A stretch of 64,000 nucleotides of DNA from Septoria linicola (taxonomy: Eukaryota > Ascomycota > Dothideomycetes > Mycosphaerellales > Mycosphaerellaceae), in NCBI GenBank assembly GCA_024114885.1, contig CP099421.1, forward strand, positions 2,914,001 through 2,978,000. The letters run 5' to 3'. Numbering within the stretch: the first letter of the stretch is position 1; each line of letters starts with the position of its first letter. The position numbers and the translations under genes are program-made. Positions 34,802 to 46,900 of this stretch are shown piece by piece. The notes beneath the pieces are model-generated. The model had not been told where the DNA came from. It made no database searches and was given only the letters and a program-made list of their open reading frames with translations.

Positions 34802-37421
34802 TCAAAGCATCGCGAATATTGCCGCGAGCGATGCAATCGCAGCCAGGTTCCACAACTTCGGCATCCCTCGACGAGCATCACCTGTCTGCTGCGAAGGAAG
34901 CGATCCATTTGTCCCATTCGTTCCACTCTCCGTGCCATTGTCATCCAGACCGATCTTGAACACCCAGCTATACTCATCTGCCGCCCTAACCTCATCACTA
35001 ACAGTCAACTCGAGACTACCATTATCCAGCAGCCTAGACGGCACAACGCTTCCACTCGCCTCCCCGCCAACCACGGTAATCCGATCACCTTCCAGATAAG
35101 GTACAGGACTGTCCAGCACGAGCGTCGCATTGGGAGGGTACAGCGTGAGAATGTAGAATGCGTCTGGAGTCTGGGTGAATCGTATAGTCTCGCCTTCTTG
35201 TGGGGTGATGAACCAGTATGTCGTGTTGAAGATTGCTTCGCCGTGAGATTTGATCCATGTTCCTGCTGCTCGGAGGTTATCCTGTTCGTTTTGAAGGATT
35301 GTGCCGTTGGCCATAGGTCCGATGTCTAGGAGGAAGTTGCCGTTCTTGCTGACAATGTCGATTAGGGAGGTTACGATCGCGTCTGGCTTCAGATATGCGT
35401 CGATGGGCGTGGCTCGATCTGTTTGGCATAAGTCAGCGGTGATTTCAGACAACAAGGATCGAAAATTGACTCCAGCCGTAGCTATAGGGATCCATTCCCA
35501 AGTTACTTTCCCACTTCCTCATCTGCACAGCATCATACTTCGCATACTCCGGCGTGTCGAAGTCTCCGGGCAAGCCACAGCGAGCATTGATCGACACTTC
35601 CTTCCCTCGGGCAGCAGCATCATTGAAGTACTTTGCTGCAAACTCTGCTGTCATGTTTGGACCACCAATATCACACCACATAATCTCGGTGCCCATGTCT
35701 GCCAGGATCTGCATTTCTGGGACCATCAGGTCGGCGATGAAGTCGTCAACGGGAACATAGCCAGTATATGGAAGCGTCTCGTTGGTGTATGGGTTTGTTG
35801 CGTTGCCACCTGGCCAGTCACCGAAGCCGTACTTCTTGTAGTCTGGGTGGAACCACTCAGGAGTGGAGAAGTATGTCGCTTTGTGGAGGTGAGGTTGGTG
35901 TTCATCGGCGGCATCGAATAGCATCTGGAGTGGGTTCTTGTGAGGTGGCAGTGCGACGCTAGTACGGCGTGTAATGTTCTCAGGGATGTCGAATATTGCA
36001 TATCCTTCGTGATGCTTGCTGACTTGGACGAAATACTGGGCTCCAGCATCTGCGAACAGATCGACCCACTCCTTCGGATCGTAAGCATCGGTTCTGTCAT
36101 AATATTAGCTGAGAGAATACGCTCAAACTGAGCCCACTTACGTGAAGTTCTGGATGAAGTCGTCGTAAACGTGATCTGGGCCATAAGTCGCCAAATTGTA
36201 CTCATAGAAGTCTCCTTTAGTGCCGTCAGGTCCCTGATTCATGTACCACCAGTACCACTCGGCATACTGTTCCTTGTCTCAAATATTTCCCCAGCCAGGA
36301 ACCGAGTACACGCCCCAGTGGATGAAAATGCCGAACTTTCCATTGTTGTACCAAGATGGACTCTCGTGAGAATAGATGCTTTCGTAGGTCGCGTCATACG
36401 CCGGGATACCGAGTGTAGCATTGAATGTTGAACTCGTGTTCACGCCTTGGCCGATAATACGTACTGTTGCTTCGCCTATCGTTCCGGGTACAGTTCCCTC
36501 ACTATTCGTGACGCCGACCTGGACAGCAGCCTGGCCACCAGGACGCAGTCGATTGATGATGCCCGGAACTACAGTCTCAATACCAGATGCTTCTATGGTC
36601 ACCTTGACACTGTTATTTGCCATAATCCAGTCATCCCCAACATTGTTGACTTTGACGGAGAAGATCTGGGTCTTATTGGTACCTTCCATCCACGAGTTTG
36701 TTGATCGCGCATGCTGAACTTCCAGGGCAAGACCCGAGCCCGTGGCTGGAACCAGCGACATTGCGAAGATGTGCAGTCTAGTATCCTGCACTGCACCACC
36801 TGGGGAACTGCTCGATCCCGCGGTCACGTTTGGCAATTTGATACTGGAGATCTCCTTGGTGCTGTCGACCCAGCTAATAGTCTGGAAGATCGTAGACCGA
36901 TTGTAGTCGACACTGCTGTTAGTCAAGTAGTACGGGAATATGAGGTCCCCGTCGTAAGGATATGGCCATGCCCAAAAAGGGTCTACTAGCACTGGCGCAG
37001 TCGTCGTGGTATTGTCGGTATATGTTGTCGTGATATTGCCAGTAGCTATAGCAGTCTCTGCAGCTGCCAACAAATGGATGCTCGAGTATCTACCAGCTGG
37101 CGGCATGATCGTTTGACCCATAGCAAGGACATTGTCATTTCCAGTCTCCCGATATTGCGGAAAGTCGAAGTCAACACCTGCATATGTCAGACCGGCTTCT
37201 GGTAGATACTTAGCAGGATAACCGCTGTGTATGCCGTCGAAATCCGCATCGCCAGGAGAGGCAGCGAAGGCCCTATTGTTGACTAGCGTGGAAAGGTCGA
37301 TAATGGTAGATTGTGCATGTGCTCCAACTTCTTTGTCATCTGCATTCTTGGGATTGATGACCAGGCCACCTTGTCCCAGCCGACACAAGGCCGAAGTGAC
37401 AGAGCGCTGTTGGTCGAGCAA
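34802..37421 (-). CDS. GH29 alpha-L-fucosidase, interrupted by an in-frame TGA
   Basis: Exons (minus) are about 37421-36142, 36093-35471 and 35418-34802. GH29 marks: [29 protein letters not shown], the nucleophile region [12 protein letters not shown], and YGWNRATPID rebuilt across an intron with a weak GTCAAT donor. TGA at 36281-36279 falls between GWGNI and the conserved [12 protein letters not shown], so the catalytic domain is cut. Upstream of the accessory domain ([14 protein letters not shown] onward) I cannot find a signal peptide or ATG in frame; a TAA sits just upstream. The C-terminus is hydrophobic ([14 protein letters not shown]) and could be a GPI-anchor signal. Probably an eroding gene unless the TGA is read through. 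Confidence 0.78.
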
Positions 37422-38009
37422 TTAACATGTTCAAGCAGTGAATTGACAGGCTGAAAAGGCTTGTTCTCAAGCCAAAGGTCTTGGAATTGAAGACAACTTA
37501 TACCTTCTACTTGCGAGGTGGAGGGTGTAATTACGGAGAAAGAGCTAAGTCAGTGCATCATGCCTATCATCTGCTCGTATGGCCTTGATCGGGTTAATTG
37601 ATCGGATCAATAGAAGTGCTGTCGGATAATCTTTCCCGCCTTGAAGCAAAAGCATCGTAAAGATGGGGTCAGCGTGGCATTGATGTGTCGCATCGACTGC
37701 CGTCTAACGCCGAAGTGATGATGATCTGATAGCTGCTATGCTTGGCCGGAGGTAAGATAGGTGAAGCCTGCGGCCAGTTGCTGCGGCGCGCTCTTTCATC
37801 GCGTTTGCCAGTGCAGATCATGCTGGGCCATTGCACAGAAACAGAGCCTTGTGTTGACCCGAGCTGTTGCGGTAGAAGAAGCAAGCAGCTGATAGCATGG
37901 TGATGACAGGGACCGGCTACGATGAAGCTGAGAGTGGTGTTCTGATGATTGCGAAGAGGACGAGGTTGAGGAATGAAGGTCCCTGTCGCGTACACGCAAG
38001 AATCTGACC
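37422..38009. other. Intergenic between fucosidase and RIP island
   Basis: Normal composition up to about 37,990, then a rapid shift to AT-rich sequence. May hold the lost 5' exon of the fucosidase, but none could be identified. Confidence 0.4.
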
Positions 38010-38759
38010 TTATTGACTCGGAACTACGTAGCGCCGCTTACGTAATAGCCTCCGCGTCTTAGCAAGGAATAACACCTTTACGGTACTAATAATAGTATAA
38101 TGCCTACGATAATAGCTTCTTTAATCTATTATATTATAGTATATAGTACGCGCTTTATAACGTAAATAGCTTATATTTATCTTATAGTATAAGAGCTAGG
38201 TAAGGTTAAATATTAGACTCGCCTTAGGCTCGTAGGCTTAGCGTATAGTATTATAGTATACGTATATATCTAAAAAGAAGTAAGAATTAGTCTTATAATA
38301 TTCTAATACTCTTATTAGAAGAGCGCTCTATATATTACTATATATCTCTTTTATATATATATCTATTTTAGAGACGTACTCTATAGGCGAGAGCTTTTAA
38401 AGAAAGTAAAGATAAGAATCTCTATTAATTCTATTATTATTATATTATAGAGTAAGGCTATTATATTATAACTAAGATAAGTACGTAATTAGATAAGTAG
38501 ATACCTATTATAAGATCGTTATTATTATTAGATATAGGTTATATAACTATATCTTCTACTTAAGTTTATTTCTTTCTTTAAATACTACTACTACTACTAT
38601 TACTAAGTACCTATAATAGCTCTTTAGTTAATTATATATTATATATAATAGTAGAGTCGCGCCTCTTATATAGAATAGCTCGTAATAGTAGCTTACTACT
38701 AATATTTCTAGATCGTCTTAAAGTAGTATACGTATTACTAAAGGAGTATTATAGACGCT
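38010..38759. repeat. RIP-saturated AT-rich island, ancestral element unrecognisable
   Basis: Composition changes abruptly to TA-rich with many stops in all frames. From 38103 to 38813 I find no CpA and no TpG dinucleotide on either strand, while CpG survives (TACGTA, GCGC). That is the expected end point of repeat-induced point mutation, which turns CpA into TpA. The original sequence, probably a repeat or transposon fragment, cannot be recognised. Confidence 0.88.
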
Positions 38760-39033
38760 AAGATAGGAGTAGGTTACGTACTAGTAGATTTCTAAGAAAC
38801 GCTCTTAACTAATTGTTTTTAAACCTAAGATAGAGGCAGGTTACGTACTAGCAGATTTTTAAGAAACGCTCTTAACTAATTAATTTTAGACCCTATTTCT
38901 AGGTATAGGTTACGTACTAGCAGATTTTCAAGAAACGCTCTCAACCAATTATTTTTGGACCTTATTTTTGGGAGTAGGTCACGTGCTGGCAGATTTCCAA
39001 GGAAAGCTGTCAACCAATCATTTTTGGACCCTG
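38760..39033. repeat. Four 68-bp tandem repeats with graded RIP damage
   Basis: Units start near 38760, 38827, 38894 and 38964; the shared anchor GGTYACGTRCTRG lies at 38772, 38839, 38908 and 38977 (spacing 67, 69, 69). CpA plus TpG counts rise from left to right: 1, 2, 5 and 12. The unmutated CACGTGCTGGCAG of unit 4 becomes TACGTACTAGCAG in units 2-3 and TACGTACTAGTAG in unit 1. Confidence 0.92.
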
Positions 39034-39344
39034 TTTTTTTTCGAAGAGTAAGATAGACCTCGTAAACTCGGTCAATGAGAAGAGGCTGAAGCTGAAGCAG
39101 GCGCTTGGCGAAACCGACTGCGCCACTTGCCCTGTGAAGGGAACAGCCAGGATGTTGCTGGCGAGCCATTCGAAACCCATCACGCGAGACACAACTCTCT
39201 CCCTTCACGACACGACCCTCTCGGCATTGCTTCTCTTGTTGTCGCACAGCCCATCATACCACACACGTTGGTTGACCCCGATTCCATCTCCCCGAATATC
39301 CGTATTTCTCTCGCCGCTCCGCATTGGCACACCAGCATCCAGCG
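39034..39344 (+). promoter_or_regulatory. Coronin promoter region abutting the RIP boundary
   Basis: 310 bp of normal composition between the last tandem repeat and the coronin ATG. It must hold the proximal coronin promoter; no TATA box is evident. Confidence 0.4.
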
Positions 39345-41294
39345 ATGAGTGGTCGATTCGTGCGTGCCTCGAAATATAGTAAGCTGTCCACGTCAACAAC
39401 GTAGATGTATGAGACAGGGGCAGCGTCTTACACTTCTGCGCAGGGCACGTGTTCGGGCAGAACGTCAAGCGCGAACAATGCTACGATAATCTGCGCATCT
39501 CCAAGAATGCGTGGGACAGCAACCTGATCAAGGCCAACCCCAAGTACATTGCTGTCAACTGGGAGGCCGGCGGCGGAGGCGCATTTGCAGTCATCCCTCA
39601 CGAGGAACGAGGCAAGCTGCCCGATGCTATTCCGCTGTTCCGCGGCCACACTGCAGTCGTGCTGGACACCGACTGGAGTCCCTTTGACGATTCCATCATC
39701 GCTTCCGCCTCGGACGACGGCAAGGTGTTCCTGTGGCAGGTGCCTGAGAACTTCCAGCTGCGCACCGACGCCGAGGAGCCGGAGGATGTCAAGCCGGTAG
39801 GGAAGCTGAGTGGACATTCGCGGTATGCAGGATGAGGCAGGCAGGAAGCATTGAGCTAGACTAATGTGCCACAGGAAAGTCGGACATGTCCTCTTCAACC
39901 CTGCCGCCGAGAACGTCCTCGCATCCTCGTCCGGCGACTACACGATCAAGATCTGGGATCTCGAGAATGGAAGGGCCAAGCTCAGTCTGAAGGGCAATGA
40001 TATCTTCACTTCGCTCTCATGGAGTGCAGACGGCAGCACGTTGGTCACAACTTCAAGAGACAAGAAGCTACGTTTTTGGGATGTCAGGCAGGAGAAGCCG
40101 GCGCACGAGGTGCCGGGACACAGTGGAGCCAAGATCAGCAAAGTGCAATGGATGGGCGACCACGACAGAGTGGTCACGACAGGCTTCTCGAAGATGAGTG
40201 AGCGACAGCTTGGCCTATGGGACACCAGGAACCCTACCACCCCCATTGGCGACTTTGTGCCACTCGACTCTGGCTCGGGTGTAGTCATGCCGTTCTGGGA
40301 CGATGGCTCGCAAATCCTCTACCTTGCTGGCAAGGGTGATGGGAACATCCGCTACTTCGAGTACCAGAACGACAAGTTCGAGTTCCTATCAGAGTACCGA
40401 TCGCCGAACGCTCAGCGAGGACTGGCATTCATGCCAAAGCGTGGCGTGAACACTCACGACAACGAGATCACTCGTGCTTTCAAGTCTGTCGACGATGCGT
40501 ACATCGAACCAATCTCATTCGTCGTTCCAAGACGATCGGAGACGTTCCAGGACGATATCTACCCACCTACGGTCGGTACGCAGCCAGCAATGTCCAGCGA
40601 AGAGTGGTTCCAGGGCAAGAGCGCTCTGCCACCAAAGCTCAACATGGAAGATCTGTTCGATGGTAACGAGCCACAGCTGCTTGCAGCAGAACAGAAGCCA
40701 AAGCCAAGTGCCACATCAGCGCCTGCTCCTGCTCCCGCTGCCGTGCCACAAGCTGAGCCAAAACCAGAACCTAAAGCGGACCCCGCTCCTGCACCTGCCG
40801 CAACACGCGAAATGCCAAGCGTGAATCAGAACAAACAGTCAATGTCGTCTCTGGCAGATAAGTTCGCTGACAAGGATGAGGAGGAAGAGGACGTTCGAGA
40901 CGACAGCTCTTTCGAAGAAATTCAGAAGCCGGTGGAGAGGCCTTCGGTCGTGGCGGCAAGACAAGCAGAAGCTGCTGCAAAGCCATCAACCACACCCACC
41001 AAGACGTCTACTGCACCTACACCCGAGCCAAAGGTTGAGCCAAAGAGTCTTGCCTCCAACACTGGTGAAGGCGTTCCTGCAGCTGCTGTGAAACCAGCGT
41101 CTGACCTACGTGAGGAGAGCCGGCTGAGCACTCCAACGTCCCAATCCGCCGCATCGGCACCTTCAGCAAGCGCCGCAGCAGGTGGTCTCCGAGATGTGCT
41201 CAATGAAATCCGTACTCTCCTACAAGCACAAGGGAAGCAAATCGAGCAATTGACATCTGAAGTGTCGCAGCTCAAGTCGAAACTTGGAGAGTAG
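39345..41294 (+). CDS. crn1: Coronin (actin-binding WD40 protein)
   Basis: Actin-filament organiser working with Arp2/3 and cofilin at cortical patches and hyphal tips. Exons 39345-39378, 39444-39822 and 39875-41294 encode 610 aa. The N-terminus rebuilt over the first intron is MSGRFVRASKYRHVFGQ, a coronin signature. WD repeats follow (DDGKVFLWQVP, SGDYTIKIWDLENG, SRDKKLRFWDVRQ). After the propeller comes the conserved extension (FVVPRRSETFQDDIYPPTVG). A Pro/Ala/Glu-rich linker precedes a C-terminal coiled coil (VLNEIRTLLQAQGKQIEQL). Length and domain order match fungal coronins. Confidence 0.96.
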
Positions 41295-41693
41295 GAACCT
41301 CCAGACGCGACTCCAGCGCCATTACGACAGAAGCCGCATCAACGGCAGCCTACCACGCATCCCGAGGTCATCAAGACACCATCAGTGTCACATTTGGCTG
41401 GCAGGGTGAGCACTCTCTCAAGCAGAATTGGGGACATCCAAGCTCCTCCTCAGCATGACCGATATCGATACCACATCATTCCTGACTTGTCACCCAACAG
41501 AGGAACATTTTGATTGGGGAAAGCATCTTGTGTATCAGTCTGTAGGAGAATAGAAATGCTGTACGATGGACGGCCTATGTATGATCGTGTACGATGCAAT
41601 CGTCATAGAAGGGTTCACCGGTTGCATATATTCAAGTGTGGTCCTTCCCTCAAGCTTTGACACATTTCCCAATCGTGCCTTCTTATTTGAAAC
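41295..41693. other. Intergenic, no gene seen
   Basis: 3' flank of coronin and 5' flank of the SDR gene. Nothing further supported. Confidence 0.55.
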
Positions 41694-42869
41694 ATGACTT
41701 CCTCCGCAGCAACATCAGACGACAAAATGGTCAACCCACGTGTGATAGTCGTGACTGGCGCTGTAAGTTCACGCCATTGTCGGTTCGCGATGTGCTCCGC
41801 TGACATCATGCCATAGAACAGAGGAATTGGACGCGCCATCTGCGAGTCGATTCTGGCAAGACCGAATGTTGGCCCTGTGAAACTGGTGGCCACGTCGCGC
41901 AAAGGGGACGATTTATCGCTCAAGACACACAATGCCGACCAGAAAGTGCTGTATCAGAAGCTTGACATCTCTCAGCGCGACAGCATTCGAGCTTTCAGTG
42001 CTGAAGTTGACAAGCATGGCCCAGTCTCAGTGCTCGTGAACAATGCTGGCGTCAATCTCGATCAGCCTGCATCGCAGTATGGCCCAGAGAACGCGAAGAA
42101 GACGCTTGATATCAATTATAGAGGAACGCTCGAGGTATGTCTGTCCAGACAAATCGAGCAGCACGACGCTGACGAGAGTGACAGATGTGCCAAACATTCC
42201 TCCCGAAACTGAGCAAGACAGGCAGAATTGTCAGTCTATCATCTGTTGCGTCAAGCATCAACATCTACAGTCCAGAGATCCAGCAACGCCTTCGATCAGC
42301 GACCACATTTGAAGAACTGGAGCAACTCGCGCAAGAGTTCGAGGTAAGATTGAACTTTTCCTCCCCCAGCACAATCGTTATCACCACTGTTCTCCCACCC
42401 CATCCATCATCCCTGATCCATACCCAATAACAACCATAACAACCACAACAACACCAACCAATTCCCTTCCCTAAAACACGAACCTAACACGTCCCTCCAG
42501 ACATCCGTCCGAACCTCCACCGAAGAACCCTCAGGCTTCTGCTCCACGCAACGAAGCTACAACGTCAGCAAAGCTCTCCTCCGCTCCGCAACACGCATCC
42601 TCTCCAAACAAGCCCAAACCTCCTCCACCTCCTCCTCTGCTTCTTCTGACATCCTCATCAACTGCTGCTGCCCCGGCTGGATCGACACCGACATGGGCGG
42701 ACTGATATCCTCGCGAGGCACACGCCCGCCCAAAACGCCGGAAGAAGGCGCGCGCATCCCAGTCCGCCTAGCGCTCGATGATCTCCAAGGTGTGACCGGG
42801 GAGCACTGGGCGAATGACTCTGTGAGGAGTCGGGAGGAGGGGAAAGTTATGCAGGATTGGAATATGTAG
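41694..42869 (+). CDS. Carbonyl-reductase-like short-chain dehydrogenase
   Basis: NADPH-dependent SDR resembling carbonyl reductase (CBR1 type). Exons 41694-41762, 41817-42134, 42185-42343 and 42501-42869 give 304 aa. The first splice makes TGANRGIG (cofactor site). NNAG, SLSSVAS (catalytic Ser) and YNVSK (catalytic Tyr and Lys) follow. The PGWIDTDMGG segment is the NADP-binding loop usual in CBR relatives. The third intron is long (157 bp) and starts GTAAGA. Introns are in phase 0 throughout. Substrate unknown; the family reduces quinones and carbonyls. Confidence 0.9.
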
Positions 42870-43917
42870 ACATATATGCAGTCGTCGTCACTTCATTCCT
42901 GTGTTATATATAGTTCATGTAGATGACATGCTAGCAGCTCAACGCCTCTGTGTGCAAATAACGCATTCATATCGCTCGCTCGCTCGTTCACATGCTACGT
43001 AGAGTAACTTAGTAGTATCTCGCCACGAAGTCCAACCTCCCAAAGTTGAATGATCCAAGCAACACCTCCGTCCTCCGTCCGCCGTACTCCATATCAACCG
43101 CACCACTAGTTAACTACCGAAATGAGCTCAAACCACATCAGACCTTCTAGTTCTAGCGCAGTGCACGTTCGCGTCGCGTGTGAATTTCTCATCTCACTTC
43201 ACCTCCACTTGACCATACCAAACACTTCAATAATCCATGTCCAGTACGATTCTTTTGTACACACACACAGACATCTCTGTTGTCGATGCATGCACGATCT
43301 ACAACACCTCAATAGACCCTGATCTGCAAACGCACAAATCTGAGACCTGGACATACGTACATGTATGTGTGTGTGTGTGGGTGGGTGTACGTAGTTCTAC
43401 ACCAATCGCGCGACCTTGTACAAAACAGAAAAGTATCGTGACCGCCATCTCCATACCAACTACCGAAGAACTCGCAGGTCAGCTCATCTCAAACAGTATC
43501 ACGCGTGTGTGTGTACACGTGGATGATAAGTATATGTACGCGTCTTTGCTCATTTCAGTAGTGCTGCTGCTCTCTTTGTCTCTCTTTTCATTACACATTT
43601 CCATGTTCGCCCGAAACCGCAAAAACTGCTCGAAAGAACGGCAATGCCCATCTTATGTCGCCTCCCAACGCCGCCGCTCAGCAAAATACCAATACACCGC
43701 GAATAAGAGACTGTCACTGACTGGCTGCATCATACAATGATGTGTACAAGACTCGTACAACATGAGAGATAAGAGATGCTCGGCGACAAGCACACGAAAG
43801 CTCCATCTTCCCAACTCCGATAGATAACTGGAAACGAGCACTTCAAGGATCGTCCGATTGCTCCTCACTTTGTGCCCTCGACGCTTCATAAGCGAAACGC
43901 CGTTCTGAGCACTCCTC
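42870..43917. other. Intergenic with TG microsatellite
   Basis: Convergent 3' ends of the SDR and bud4. A (TG)n tract lies at about 43363-43379. A 167-codon plus-strand frame across it has no motif and is not called. Confidence 0.55.
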
Positions 43918-46900
43918 CTAGAAGATCATACTCTTTACTGCATCCCGGGATCGGTGTCCCCTTCGTGGACTCATGGGAGGTGTCTTAGGCCTCGAGCCGG
44001 ACTCTGCGACTGGAGGCATCGGGACTTGACGTGAGGGCGCCGCTGCCTTGACAGGACTGGCGGGCACGCTTTTCGAGACCGGCTTACGATCACTGAGTTT
44101 GCGTGCAGGCGCCGGTGGCTTTGTGAAGTCCCGCACTTCTGTAGTAGAGAGACCTTGCGGGGCTGCGGCGATGCCCTCAATCTTCTCTCTGGCAGAGACC
44201 AGATCGGTCCAAGATGCAGCCTTCTTGCCGGGATCCGCTTTTCCGATGACTTGGCTGAGTACTGTCATCCACTCTTCCTTGTCTGCTGTCTTGTCGGCAT
44301 AAAAGTCAATTGTCTCGCCATTGGCAAAGCGTATCCGGAAGCCTTCCTCTACGTACGCGTACCCTTCGTCTTCTTCGGCGAATGCAGACTTCCGGCGGCC
44401 TCCCTTGCTGCCAGGATTTCCTGACTTCGGATCGGCCACGAGTGTACTCTTGTCGTCGACCAGACGCGTAGCTTTGGTGAGGTTGATCACTGCTCGCTTC
44501 TGCTGGGTATGTTCGTGGTATGCTGTCAGGCGAGGCCCTTGTAGGCGGAAGAAGCGTCGTCTCCAGTGCACGCAGTCACCACCTTGCTGGCTCAGGTAGC
44601 CCTCGTGGACAACCTCCACGCGTTCGCTTGCGCGGTTCATCTCACGAACAGCACTGCTCATGCTCTTAGGCATGTCTTCATCGCTCGCGCCCGCTGGCTT
44701 TGGTACGTAAAGCAATTCCAGTTGCAGGTGTCCTACCACGTATGGCGGTCTTCGCACAGGACCGGCATTACCACGCTTACTCCTCACGCTGTTGACAACG
44801 TGGGAGTCGCGCTCAAGTGCCCACTCGTTGTAGCAAGGCACATCGACGATCAATTTGCGACCAAAACATTGCTTCTCGTGGGCCTTAAGGTTGACGTAAG
44901 CTCGTGCAAAAGAGCCGTCCTGAGCGTTGACCAAGTCGTGGAGCAGATCCCAGGCCGTCGGCAGTACTGAAGCACGCTTTCGGCGCTCCTCCTCGACCTG
45001 TCGTCGCTCCTCGGCTTCTACAGCTTCGCGTTCCTGGCGCTCCTTCTCAGCGCGCTTCTTTGGGCTAGTCAAGAACCTGGACAGACTGCTAGTCTTCTGG
45101 TGTTTGGAGTTCTTGGATGGTGAAGCTGGCGCGTTGAGAGGAATGTGTTGCTTGGGAGGCGGAGGCAGCTTTGTGTTGAGGGTAAGCTGGAACTCGAGGT
45201 CGTTCAATACAACCAACTCGAACTCCTGTCCGATCGGCGCGTTCTTGCCCAGCTCCAAGCTTGTGGTTGTCACGCAGTGGAGGCCGTTGTCGAGAGTAAG
45301 CTGGAAGTAAAGCCGATCGTTCTTAGGCATTGGCAAGTCGAGATCCTTGACGCCAGCGACTTTGACGAACAGGCGGCCACGCTCCACACCTTCGCCAACG
45401 TCGTCTTCCAGACTGCTGGTTCCTGCAGCGAAGTCTTCGTTCACAACTCCAAGCGCGCTTGCCTGACCGGGCAATGGAGGAGCCGGACCGCTGGAGTATT
45501 GTGCAGCAGACGCTTGTCGTTGGCTCTTCCTCCGTGACTTACCGTTCCATGCTTCAGTCTCCAGAATGCCACTACCCTTGCGAGGGCTGGAGTTTGCGCT
45601 CCTGCCGCCACGAGAGCTGGGTCGTGCTTCCGCTGAGGGTGACATGGGCATGTCATTCGAGTTGGATGTGCCATTGCTATCGCCAGAGAAGTTGCGGTTA
45701 GTAGCCACGACCACCTTCGTGTTCTGGCGCATGAGGTATCCTTTCTGTTTGCGGGGAAAGCGGTTAGCACCAGCACTAGTCTGATGGGTTGAGAAAGGAG
45801 TAGTAGGGGCATGTGAAAAGGACTCCGCTGCCCGGCCATGCTGATATGCACGGCCAAAGTTGGCAGAGTAATTGGAAGGAAAGAGCTGTGGTACCTTTTG
45901 GCTCTCGATAACGCGTTCGAACTCGTGCTCGAGTCCAAGCCCGTCATCAGCATCATCGGCGGTGACATGCGGGATATCCAGATCAAGCTTCAATTGCTTG
46001 CGGCTCTCGCTTCGGCGTGTGGTCTCCTGGCTGGGCTCGACGGCAGAATCAGCCTTTGACTCGTTGCCATCAGATGAGTATTGCGATGGCTCTTCGTCGA
46101 CATCGCTCGTCTGAGTCGTCTCGGTCTCGGCTTGGTAGGCCTGTGGAATGGGAGGAACAGGATGGCCGGCACTAACGATCCTTCGCTGTTCTGCCATAGC
46201 GCGCAGGTCTGCAGGAGTCGCTGAAGGGCGAGCTCTCAGTTGGCCGTTAGTCTTGATCGTGGCTCTGCGCTCTGGTATGACTGGTACTTCTGGTTCCACC
46301 GCGGCTGGAGCAGGTAGCTCATCAAAACTGTGAACCTCGCTGCTCGAGTGGTGGATCACCGAATCTGGAGTACCTGGTGGCGATAGATCTGGATCATCGT
46401 ACTCAGCACCATCGTACGTTGGCCGGGGAAGGTCCTTGACGGCAGGCTTGACCTCCATCGGCGATTCAAGTGAGGGTGCTGGTTGCAGCTTGGGCGCGCT
46501 GGCAATGATGTCGTTCTTCTTTGTGGACACCTCAGGTGCAGGTGACGCTGCCATGTAGTCTATCATGCCGAAGTCGAAGTCATCAGAAGCGAGGTACGAT
46601 GGCAAGCCCATGAAGTCTCCGCTGACAGACTGCTTTGTGCTAGGCTCTGCCTGAGAGAAGTCCTTCACTGTGAGCAGTTGCATGGCATCCTCGAGCTTCT
46701 CTTTGCCTTCGTCAGTGTCCAGTTCTTGCTCCGGCCCAGCGTGAAGGACGGTGCTTTCAGCATCAGGCTCAACAGATGAGTACTGGCTTTCCGAGTCATC
46801 CAAGTCGCCTGACACGTCGTGGCGCAAGACAGATGACTGGCGCTCATAGTCCTCTATTCGGGATGGAGATCGAGGTGCTTCGAGCAGAGACTCGTCGATG

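Noticed and set aside
38876..39247. 123-codon minus-strand frame with internal peptide repeats
   Set aside because: The repeated peptide is just the 68-bp DNA tandem array in translation; no gene evidence.
43237..43740. 167-codon frame through the TG microsatellite
   Set aside because: Composition follows the low-complexity DNA; no motif.
45441..45986. 181-codon minus-strand frame overlapping bud4
   Set aside because: Shadow frame of the low-complexity bud4 coding sequence.
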